A stretch of DNA of 34,353 nt. Origin: an uncultured bacterium. GTDB lineage: Bacteria > Verrucomicrobiota > Kiritimatiellia > CAIKKV01 > CAITUY01. The position numbers and the translations under genes were made by a program. The DNA is taken from positions 1-34,353 of the forward strand of contig CAITUY010000158.1 in assembly GCA_903895695.1 (NCBI GenBank), read 5' to 3'. Each line of letters opens with the position of its first letter. Position 1 is the stretch's first letter. Shown in pieces: positions 6,976-13,338 of the stretch. Under the pieces are notes generated by a model that was not told where the DNA came from, did no database searches, and saw nothing but the letters and a program-made list of their open reading frames with translations.

Positions 6976-7265
6976 GCGCCGCTTGTGCCCGTAGCCAGGG
7001 TCGCGGTGCAAGTGCATGACCGCCATGATGACGAGTTCGCTGGACCGTTCCCTGAACAGAACACCGAAAGGGAAGGTCTTGGTGAGGCACCGCCGGACAT
7101 CCCCTCCACACCGGCGTAAAGGCGGGGATTGAGACGGATTCGGTTGACGGCATCCTGGACAGAAGCCAGGAATCGTCTACCGAGGTCCGGCTGTTGAGTT
7201 TCGTAGTACGCGGCCGCGTCAATCATCTCGGATTCCGCATCCGGATGGAACCTGACGGACTTCAT
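6973..7265 (-). pseudogene. RelE/ParE-family toxin, frameshifted
   Basis: The N-terminal part MKSVRFHPDAESEMIDAAAYYE through RFLASVQDAVNRIRLNPRLYAGVEG is a clean ParE/RelE start. At a run of four G (7101-7104) one base is missing. In the next frame the expected rest appears: DVRRCLTKTFPFGVLFRE, then ELVIMAVMHLHRDPGYGHKRR and a stop at 6973-6975. With the base restored the protein is 97 residues, a normal length. It overlaps the antitoxin by ATGA. It is either a genuinely silenced toxin or an assembly error in a homopolymer. Read without correction, the frame runs on into the intron remnant. Confidence 0.8.
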
Positions 7266-7492
7266 GTGAGCGAGGCGTACGCTTTGGCAAAGACCGCATC
7301 GGCATCGCGGAGTTTCACGGCTCCGCGGTCAACCTCAGCGCAGCGTCTTCGAACTTCCTTCTTCCACTTGGCCGACAACGGTGCGGAATCTGGGGCATCA
7401 AGACTCTCGATCAGCTTTTCGGCCACGAAGGCCCGTAGCGCGGGCGGTAACCCCATCGCTTCGGTCATAACTCGCTCCGCTGTAGTGCTCAT
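7262..7492 (-). CDS. addiction module antitoxin (TIGR02574-type)
   Basis: A 76-residue protein. The part EAMGLPPALRAFVAEKLIESLDAP followed by KWKKEVRRRCAEVDRGAVKLRDADAVFAKA matches the 'putative addiction module component' family, with its 'L-x-x-eR-x-la-x-xL-x-SLd' helix and 'W-x-x-Ei-x-R-x-x-e-x-x-G' block. Such proteins normally pair with a RelE/ParE toxin, here the frameshifted gene that follows with a four-base overlap. Confidence 0.87.
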   Translation of the reverse strand: MSTTAERVMTEAMGLPPALRAFVAEKLIESLDAPDSAPLSAKWKKEVRRRCAEVDRGAVKLRDADAVFAKAYASLT

Positions 7493-7498
7493 GCGTCC

Positions 7499-7526
7499 AT
7501 TATATCCATTCCCCCTCCCGCATCAA
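7499..7526 (-). promoter_or_regulatory. strong sigma70-like promoter of the TIGR02574/ParE operon, near-leaderless
   Basis: The -35 box TTGATG (7521-7526), a 16-base spacer and a consensus -10 box TATAAT (7499-7504) stand six bases before the ATG at 7492. Transcription would begin at or within a base or two of the start codon. There is no room for a ribosome-binding site in the message. Confidence 0.75.
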
Positions 7527-7646
7527 CCCGTCTTTCCCGCCTCCATTGCGAACGCACCTCGTGAACCGCGGCGCGTTCGAAAGCTCCTCGCGCAGCGCCA
7601 GGGAGATCGCCGCAGAGGCGGCTCAGGCTGAATGACGACGCCACCG

Positions 7647-7676
7647 TTGACGAGGCGGGTGGACCCGGTCTAGTTT
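7647..7676 (+). promoter_or_regulatory. promoter of the GH65-like gene, very short leader
   Basis: TTGACG (7647-7652), an 18-base spacer and TAGTTT (7671-7676) lie 12 bases before the ATG at 7689. The predicted leader is about five bases, and no purine-rich ribosome site is present. Confidence 0.5.
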
Positions 7677-7688
7677 ACCGGCCGATTT

Positions 7689-9914
7689 ATGAACGCATCG
7701 TTCTCCCCTCATGCGCCGATCGACCGGCGGGCCCTGGTGGACCGCCATAGCCCGCGGCTGCAACAGTTCGACCCGCAGTGCCCGTTCAGCGTCGGCAACG
7801 GCGAATTCGCCTTCACGGCTGATATCACCGGCCTGCAGACGTTTGCCGACGCGTACGACAAGACCGTGCCCCTCGGCACCATGGCGCAGTGGGGCTGGCG
7901 CTCGGAACCGCCGATGCCCGGCCGCACGGCCGCCGACTTCGCCTGGACCGATTTCGACACCTACGGCCGTCCCGTGCCCTACCCCTACATCGGGGCCCAG
8001 ACATGGTTCGGCGTCAAACCGGCCTACTCCCCGCTGGACCCGGTCAAGGAAGAGTCGGGCGCCTGGCTGGAACGAAATCCCCATCGCCTCCACCTCGGCG
8101 TGTTCGGCCTCGACCTGAAAGGAAACTACGGCCAAGCCGTCCAACCCGGCGATCTCACCGACATCGATCAACGCCTGGACCTCTGGAGCGGCATACTGGA
8201 CAGCCGGTTCAAGCTCGGCGGCCAACCCGTACACGTCCGCACCGCCTGCCATCCGTCGCTCGACCTGGTGGCCGTGGAGATCGAGTCGCCGCTGCTCGCC
8301 GCGGGCCGACAACTCGGACTCCGGCTCTCGTTCCCCGGCGCCAACCCGTATGCCGGCCACGGCAAAGACTGGCTGTATCCCGAACGTCACGCAACGGAAG
8401 TGCTGGATCGGACAGCCACCACGCTCTCGCTCGAACGCCGGCTGAACGACAGCCGTTACTACGTCCGGCTGGACTGGACGGGGGCGCATCTGCTCGCCGA
8501 GGTCGAGCCGCACCTATTCCGGCTGGCAGCCGGTCTGGCATGTGGTTCGGCGGGCCTCAACAAGCTCGACCGGCCGGGGACGGCCGGCTCCAGTGCCCCG
8601 AATCCCCTTGGAGCCGGCGATCCCTCGCCGGTAGCCACAAGCCGCCTGACGGCCGTCCTGGCCTTCTCCCCCCGCCCGCGCGCCGCGACGTTGCCCGGGG
8701 CCGACGTTGTTTTCGCCGCCAGCGCATCGCACTGGGCCGCCTTCTGGCGGTCCGGCGGAGCCGTTGAACTGGCGGGAAGCACGGACCCGCGCGCCGCCGA
8801 ACTGGAACGACGGATCGTCCTCTCCCAGTATCTGACCGCAATTCAATGCTGCGGCTCGACGCCGCCGGCCGAGACCGGCCTCACCTGCAATAGTTGGTAT
8901 GGCAAGTTCCACCTCGAAATGCACTGGTGGCATGCCGCCCATTTCGCCTTGTGGGGCCGGCTGCCCCTGCTCCAGCGCAGCCTCGCCTGGTACCGCGCCA
9001 TCCTGCCCCAGGCCCGCGCCACGGCCCTGCGCCAGGGCTATCGGGGCGCGCGCTGGCCCAAGCAAACCTCACCCGATGGCGCCGAGACTCCTTCGTCCAT
9101 CGGTCCCCTGCTCATCTGGCAGCAGCCGCATCCCCTGCTCTACGCCGAGTACTGCTGGCGCGACGCCCCCACGCGCGCCACGCTCGACGAGCACGCCGAA
9201 GTGGTCGAGGCCACGGCTGACTTTATGGCCTCCTTCGCCCACCTCGACCCGGCCACCGGCACCTTCGTGCTCGGCCCGCCGCTCATTCCGGCCCAGGAGA
9301 ATCACGATCCCTTTGTCACGCGGAATCCCACGTTCGAACTGGCGTATTGGGCCTTCGGGCTGCAACTGGCCCAGACCTGGCGCGAGCGCCTGGGCCTCGC
9401 GCGCAAGCCGCTGTGGGACGATGTGATCCGCCGCCTGGCGCCGCTGCCCGTCGGGGACGGCGTGTATCTGGCGCACGAGCGCTGCCCGGAGACCTACACG
9501 CGGTTCAACATCGACCATCCCTCGATGCTGGCCGCCTGGGGCATGATCCCGGGGCCGAACGTGGATCGGGCCGTCATGGCCCGCACGCTCGACCGCGTGG
9601 CGACTGCCTGGCGGTGGGACGCGACGTGGGGCTGGGACGGCCCGCTGGCGGCCATGACGGCGGCGCGGCTGGGTCGGCCCGCCCAGGCCGTGGATCTGTT
9701 GATGATGGACACGCCCCGCAACCGCTACGCGGCGAACGGGCACTGCTTCCAGTTCGATGGCCTGCCGCTTTACCTGCCCGCCAACGGCGCGTTGCTGGCC
9801 GCCGTGGCCATGATGGCGGCAGGTTGGGATGGCGGGCCGGCGGCGACCGCGCCGGGGTTTCCATCGGACGGTTCATGGACCGTGCGTCACGAGGGCTTGC
9901 ATCCGGGCCCGTAG
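7689..9914 (+). CDS. GH65-like (alpha/alpha)6-barrel glycosidase
   Basis: A 741-residue protein without a signal peptide. The N-terminal half is a beta-sandwich (NGEFAFTADITGLQTF, then strands to about 290). The C-terminal half is a helical barrel. The block GLTCNSWYGKFHLEMHWWH near 396-414 resembles family 65 glycosidases/phosphorylases and the related glucosylgalactosyl-hydroxylysine glucosidases. ENHDPFVTRNPTFELAYW near 537-554 and PSMLAAWGM are further barrel helices. Residues about 293-315 (RPGTAGSS…PSPVAT) come from an inserted palindromic repeat. The last residues RHEGLHPGP and the stop lie in a second repeat. The next gene encodes a sugar-activating fusion protein, which suggests intracellular sugar release followed by activation. 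The exact substrate, and whether it is a hydrolase or phosphorylase, cannot be told. Confidence 0.72.
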   Translation: MNASFSPHAPIDRRALVDRHSPRLQQFDPQCPFSVGNGEFAFTADITGLQTFADAYDKTVPLGTMAQWGWRSEPPMPGRTAADFAWTDFDTYGRPVPYPYIGAQTWFGVKPAYSPLDPVKEESGAWLERNPHRLHLGVFGLDLKGNYGQAVQPGDLTDIDQRLDLWSGILDSRFKLGGQPVHVRTACHPSLDLVAVEIESPLLAAGRQLGLRLSFPGANPYAGHGKDWLYPERHATEVLDRTATTLSLERRLNDSRYYVRLDWTGAHLLAEVEPHLFRLAAGLACGSAGLNKLDRPGTAGSSAPNPLGAGDPSPVATSRLTAVLAFSPRPRAATLPGADVVFAASASHWAAFWRSGGAVELAGSTDPRAAELERRIVLSQYLTAIQCCGSTPPAETGLTCNSWYGKFHLEMHWWHAAHFALWGRLPLLQRSLAWYRAILPQARATALRQGYRGARWPKQTSPDGAETPSSIGPLLIWQQPHPLLYAEYCWRDAPTRATLDEHAEVVEATADFMASFAHLDPATGTFVLGPPLIPAQENHDPFVTRNPTFELAYWAFGLQLAQTWRERLGLARKPLWDDVIRRLAPLPVGDGVYLAHERCPETYTRFNIDHPSMLAAWGMIPGPNVDRAVMARTLDRVATAWRWDATWGWDGPLAAMTAARLGRPAQAVDLLMMDTPRNRYAANGHCFQFDGLPLYLPANGALLAAVAMMAAGWDGGPAATAPGFPSDGSWTVRHEGLHPGP
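8564..8635. repeat. palindromic element embedded in frame in a coding sequence
   Basis: The left arm GCTCGACCGGCCGGGGACGG plus CCGGCTCCA (8564-8592) pairs with the right arm TTGGAGCCGGCGA…TCGCCGGTAGC (8608-8635). The same element, with matching GCCGGCTCCAGT and TTGGAGCCGGC cores and the same GGTAGC end, stands in a gene-free region at 32275-32348. Here it is in frame and adds about 24 residues to the linker between the two domains of the GH65-like protein. Confidence 0.75.
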
Positions 9915-9944
9915 GCCGGAGCACACAGGAACGCAACGGGGCGG
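9886..9944. repeat. 59-bp repeat, copy 1, over the 3' end of the GH65-like gene
   Basis: It aligns with 12981-13039 over its full length with few gaps. The shared core is GCATCCGGGCCCG, followed by AGCAC and GAACGCA. Each copy sits at the 3' end of one of two consecutive genes. In this copy the gene's last nine codons and stop are made of repeat sequence. Confidence 0.6.
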
Positions 9945-9956
9945 ACGATTGGGTGT

Positions 9957-9984
9957 TTGATCCAGCGGCGTGACATGACATAAT
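9957..9984 (+). promoter_or_regulatory. candidate promoter of the nucleotidyltransferase/kinase gene
   Basis: TTGATC (9957-9962), a 16-base spacer and CATAAT (9979-9984) lie 16 bases before the ATG at 10001. If real, the upstream ATG at 9983 falls inside the -10 box and cannot be the start. Confidence 0.35.
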
Positions 9985-10000
9985 GCGCCCCTCAAACCGC

Positions 10001-12958
10001 ATGCAAAGCGTCAACATAGCCGTCCGGCCCCTGCGCGAAGCGGTTCACCCGAACCCCGACAAGTTACTCAGCCCCATTCGACTGGCGGGGCCCGCCGCCT
10101 ATTCGGCCGATGCCCCCGTTCTCGTGCTCCTGGCGGCCGGCAAGGGCACGCGGTTTGGGCAGGATCCCAAATGCATCCAGCCGGTGCACGGCACCCCGCT
10201 GGCCCGATACTCGATTGACGCCTTCGCGCGCCTGAGCCCTTCGCCGGCGGTCTGCCTCGTCGGGTACCGCCACCAGGAAGTCGCGATGGCGCTGGGCGCC
10301 GGACCGGTTTATGTCCGCTCCGACAATCCGGCGGGCGGCACGGCGTTCGCCGCCTTCGAAGCGTTCAGCGTTCCCGGCCTGCGTGAGGCCAATCCACTGC
10401 TCATCATCACCATGGGCGATCGCATCGTGCCGCCCTCAATCTTCGGACGGCTATGCGAGACGCACCAGGCTGGGGCGCGTGAAGCCGACCTGACGTTCCT
10501 GTCCGCCGAATACCAACCGCCGCGCAATGCCGGCAAGGGCCGCGTCCTGCGGGACGGTACCGGCCGGGTGCTGCGCATCATCGAGGAACGCGATATCCTG
10601 GCGGAGAGCGACGCCGCCGCCCGTCAGGCGCTGCTCAACCTGACCGAAGGCAACTGCCCGCTCTATGCGATCCGGGCCGAAAAACTGTTCCGACAACTCG
10701 AGCCCCTGACCAACGGCAACGTCCAGGGCCAGTACTATCTGACCGACATCGTTGAGGCCATCAGCCGCGCCGACGGTGATATCCGCACGATCACCACGAC
10801 GGTGGCCGACCGGGAATACGACCTGCTCTGTTCGGACGTGACGCGCCCGATGGACTTGGCGCTCCTGGAAGGGACTCTGGACGCCGCCCGCGACCTGCTG
10901 CTGCCCGACGATCGCGAAATCGCCGAGACAGCCTCGGCCCTGCTCGCCGACCGCCCCCCGGCCCAGGCCGCCGCCATCGCCCGTCAGTTGGCCGAACTCC
11001 AGCAGGTCGTCGCGCAGGAGAAGCTGGAGTTCGCCGCGGATCAACCCATCGGGCTCGGCCTTTCGGGCGGCCGCCTGCGGATCGCGTTTATGCATCCCGA
11101 CATGATGCGCTTTCTCGGGCCGGCCTGGCAGATGCCCATCGGGGCCGGCGATGCGGCCGGGAACGAGCAGATCGTCGTGCTGTCCCAGGATACCGTTGAC
11201 CGCCGGATCCATCTCTATCCCGTCAATCCGTCATTCCGCGAGACCGTCAACTCGATCCCCTCTGATATCGAGATCATGTACCCCGGCGAGGAAGTCGCCG
11301 ACCTGCATGCGTACGAAGCGTTCGGAACCCGCATGAGCGAACGCCTGCTGCTCTCGCTCGGGTATTTCAGCGATGATGAGTTGGAACAGCGCGGGCGCAA
11401 AGGGCTGCCGCTCCCGCCCGCCTCACTGTGGGTCGGCGCGAACATGCGCCGGCCATTCACGCTGGTCGGCAATGCCATTGCTTCGCTTCGGACGCTGCGC
11501 ACGGGCAACCTGGGCGCGCGTGTCCAGGAACGACTGGGGAAGGACACGTTCCAGGGCCTGCGCCTGGTCACCACGGGGAGCATTCCCCAGGGCGGGTTCT
11601 CCAGTTCATCGGCGCTGACCGTGGCCGTGAAGAACGCCCTCAACGCCCTGTACGGGCTGAACATTCCGCCGGACGTCCTGGTGCACCTGGCCTGCCAGGC
11701 CGAATACGGGACAGGCGTGCGGGCCGGCTCGCTGGACCAGGCGACGGAGCAGAAGGGCCGGGCCGGACGGGGCACCCTGATCTCTTCCAACCCCCGCGAC
11801 AATTACCGCATTCTCGGCACCTACCCCGTGCCGGCTGACCGGTTCCGGATCATCTTCCCCTACAGCGTCGAACGCGACCGCATGGCCTGGCGCTGGTCGT
11901 GGGGGACTTACGCCGGGACGGCAGAGAACGACGGGCCGCTCACCACGGCCGAGACCCGCAAGATGACCGGCAAGGCGGCCGAAATCGCCGCCGTCCTCAC
12001 ACGCCTGCCATTGGAGACGGACTTCTTCAAGACGATCGAACAGGACCTCGTCACGGATGGAGCCCTGGAGCCGGCCAATCGGGCCTGGATCGCTTCGTTG
12101 CTGCGCCAACTCCCGCTTCTCGCCAACCAGGATGAACTCCGAAGCCGCGTCCAAGCCTGCCGCGAGTGGTATGTCGGCGAGGTTGCCGAGTCCAGTCAAT
12201 TGGACTCACGGTCTGCGGCTCGCAAAGCGGACGCGGCGTTAGAGGGGCTATTCAGCGGCTGGCGCGACCCGCTCGTGCGCCGCAGCACGGCTGATGGCGC
12301 CGTGGTTCGCGAGTCCGGCGTGCCGTTGCGCGCCATGGTGGCCTACCTTTTCGGCGAGGTTGCCAAGAACTTCCACTTGATCCACCACCCCGACCAGTGG
12401 ATCGACTGCGTGACCCGCTCGCAAGGCGGCGATCGGTGCGTGGAGATCCCGTTGGATCGCCTCCCGCCGCGCGAGTCCCTGGAAGGTGAACAGGACTGGG
12501 AGCGCGACGTGACCGGCGCCGCCCGCCTCGATCGCTGGCTGGACCATCTCGACGCCCGGCCCGTCGACTACAACCGCGGCCTCGACGACGCTTCCCTTTC
12601 ACCCGATAGCCCGCCCGACTTCCATCGGCTGGCCGGGTCCGGCTTCTTCCGCGGCCTGGCGCTGATCGACCTGGCCGAGGCCATGCTGAAGCGGGCCTTC
12701 GGCCCCGAGGCCGTGGCGGCTCGCGTCAATGCCGCCGGGCAGGGCGACTACTTCCAGGTGCACGTCGATACGCGGCAAGCCGACCCGGAGGACGTGAAGC
12801 GGTTCCTGCGCATCGCCTTCTATCGGCGCTTCGGGTTGAACCCGATCCCGGAATTCGTGGATGTCCACCCGGGCGGCGGCGCGGCCGGCCTCCGCCTCAG
12901 CCGCTACGACCTGCTCCCGCAGCTCGTGCGCCGCCTGCAGGCGTTCGCGGCGCGCTGA
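10001..12958 (+). CDS. bifunctional sugar nucleotidyltransferase / GHMP-kinase-like fusion
   Basis: A 985-residue protein (991 if ATG 9983 is used). Residues about 40-285 are a GlmU/GalU-type nucleotidyltransferase: VLVLLAAGKGTRFGQDPKC is the NTP-binding signature, followed by GGTAFAAFEAF, TMGDRIVPP and TEGNCPLYAIRAEKLF. Residues from about 340 onward resemble GHMP kinases. GRLRIAFMHPDMMRFLG stands where galactokinases have their sugar-binding 'GR-x-NLiGEH-xDY', and GSIPQGGFSSSSALTVAV (about 527-544) is the ATP-binding 'P-x3-GLSSSAA' loop. The third, C-terminal motif is weak. The layout parallels bacterial FKP (fucokinase/GDP-fucose pyrophosphorylase), which salvages a free sugar to an NDP-sugar, but the nucleotidyltransferase half looks GlmU-like rather than FKP-like. 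It lies directly after the GH65-like gene. Confidence 0.75.
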   Translation: MQSVNIAVRPLREAVHPNPDKLLSPIRLAGPAAYSADAPVLVLLAAGKGTRFGQDPKCIQPVHGTPLARYSIDAFARLSPSPAVCLVGYRHQEVAMALGAGPVYVRSDNPAGGTAFAAFEAFSVPGLREANPLLIITMGDRIVPPSIFGRLCETHQAGAREADLTFLSAEYQPPRNAGKGRVLRDGTGRVLRIIEERDILAESDAAARQALLNLTEGNCPLYAIRAEKLFRQLEPLTNGNVQGQYYLTDIVEAISRADGDIRTITTTVADREYDLLCSDVTRPMDLALLEGTLDAARDLLLPDDREIAETASALLADRPPAQAAAIARQLAELQQVVAQEKLEFAADQPIGLGLSGGRLRIAFMHPDMMRFLGPAWQMPIGAGDAAGNEQIVVLSQDTVDRRIHLYPVNPSFRETVNSIPSDIEIMYPGEEVADLHAYEAFGTRMSERLLLSLGYFSDDELEQRGRKGLPLPPASLWVGANMRRPFTLVGNAIASLRTLRTGNLGARVQERLGKDTFQGLRLVTTGSIPQGGFSSSSALTVAVKNALNALYGLNIPPDVLVHLACQAEYGTGVRAGSLDQATEQKGRAGRGTLISSNPRDNYRILGTYPVPADRFRIIFPYSVERDRMAWRWSWGTYAGTAENDGPLTTAETRKMTGKAAEIAAVLTRLPLETDFFKTIEQDLVTDGALEPANRAWIASLLRQLPLLANQDELRSRVQACREWYVGEVAESSQLDSRSAARKADAALEGLFSGWRDPLVRRSTADGAVVRESGVPLRAMVAYLFGEVAKNFHLIHHPDQWIDCVTRSQGGDRCVEIPLDRLPPRESLEGEQDWERDVTGAARLDRWLDHLDARPVDYNRGLDDASLSPDSPPDFHRLAGSGFFRGLALIDLAEAMLKRAFGPEAVAARVNAAGQGDYFQVHVDTRQADPEDVKRFLRIAFYRRFGLNPIPEFVDVHPGGGAAGLRLSRYDLLPQLVRRLQAFAAR

Positions 12959-12980
12959 CCGCGAAATGGCCGCAGAGCGT

Positions 12981-13039
12981 GTCGCGAGGGGCTCGCATCC
13001 GGGCCCGCAGGTTGAGCACGCAAGAACGCACCGCCGCGG
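12981..13039. repeat. 59-bp repeat, copy 2
   Basis: This is the partner of 9886-9944. It starts 22 bases past the stop of the nucleotidyltransferase/kinase gene, so unlike copy 1 it does not enter the coding sequence. Confidence 0.6.
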
Positions 13040-13170
13040 GCAAACTGAGCAGAAAGGTACGCACGCCGGCCGCGGAGCGAGGGGGGGGCGGGCGCCTGTA
13101 ATGTCACGGCGCCGACGGAGCGGCGCCCTCCAAGAGGGCCATCGGGATAAGCGCGAGAAGAACGATGGAG

Positions 13171-13191
13171 GGGCACGCTCCGTCGTGCCCG
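13171..13191. repeat. 21-bp hairpin palindrome, copy 2
   Basis: It is identical to 83-103 over 21 bases (arms GGGCACG/CGTGCCC). A sister hairpin with GGCGCC arms and the same CGGAG-type loop on the other strand is at 13108-13127. Confidence 0.65.
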
Positions 13192-13266
13192 TGCAGACCG
13201 GCGCCTGGGATGCCGCCACCATGACGGACCGTCCCCGGTCGAAAATTCGACTATCGCCATGGAGTC

Positions 13267-13283
13267 TTGGCTCAATCTGTGCT
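13267..13283 (+). promoter_or_regulatory. possible sigma54 (-24/-12) promoter
   Basis: TTGGCTCAATCTGTGCT has the GG (13269-13270) and GC (13281-13282) dinucleotides exactly ten bases apart, as sigma54 requires, within TGGC- and TGC-like contexts. The 14-base palindrome GTCGAAAATTCGAC lies 15 bases upstream. It precedes the two secreted-protein genes. The match is suggestive only. Confidence 0.3.
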
Positions 13284-13338
13284 ATCAACACCCTTGGCGC
13301 GTCGGAAGGCCAACAATCCGGCTGGAGGCAAGTATCGA

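Larger units (their letters stand above)
12959..13338. other. 380-bp gene-free stretch with repeats
   Basis: From left to right it contains copy 2 of the 59-bp repeat (12981-13039), a run of eight or more G (13081-13088), the hairpin GGCGCC…GGCGCC (13108-13127), copy 2 of the 21-bp hairpin (13171-13191), the palindrome GTCGAAAATTCGAC (13238-13251), a sigma54-like site (13267-13283) and a GGAGG ribosome site (13324-13328). No supported gene lies here. Confidence 0.6.

Noticed and set aside
6906..7222. Long minus-strand reading frames joining the toxin to the intron remnant
   Set aside because: They arise from the frameshift and a chance open frame. The parts belong to two different genes in different frames.
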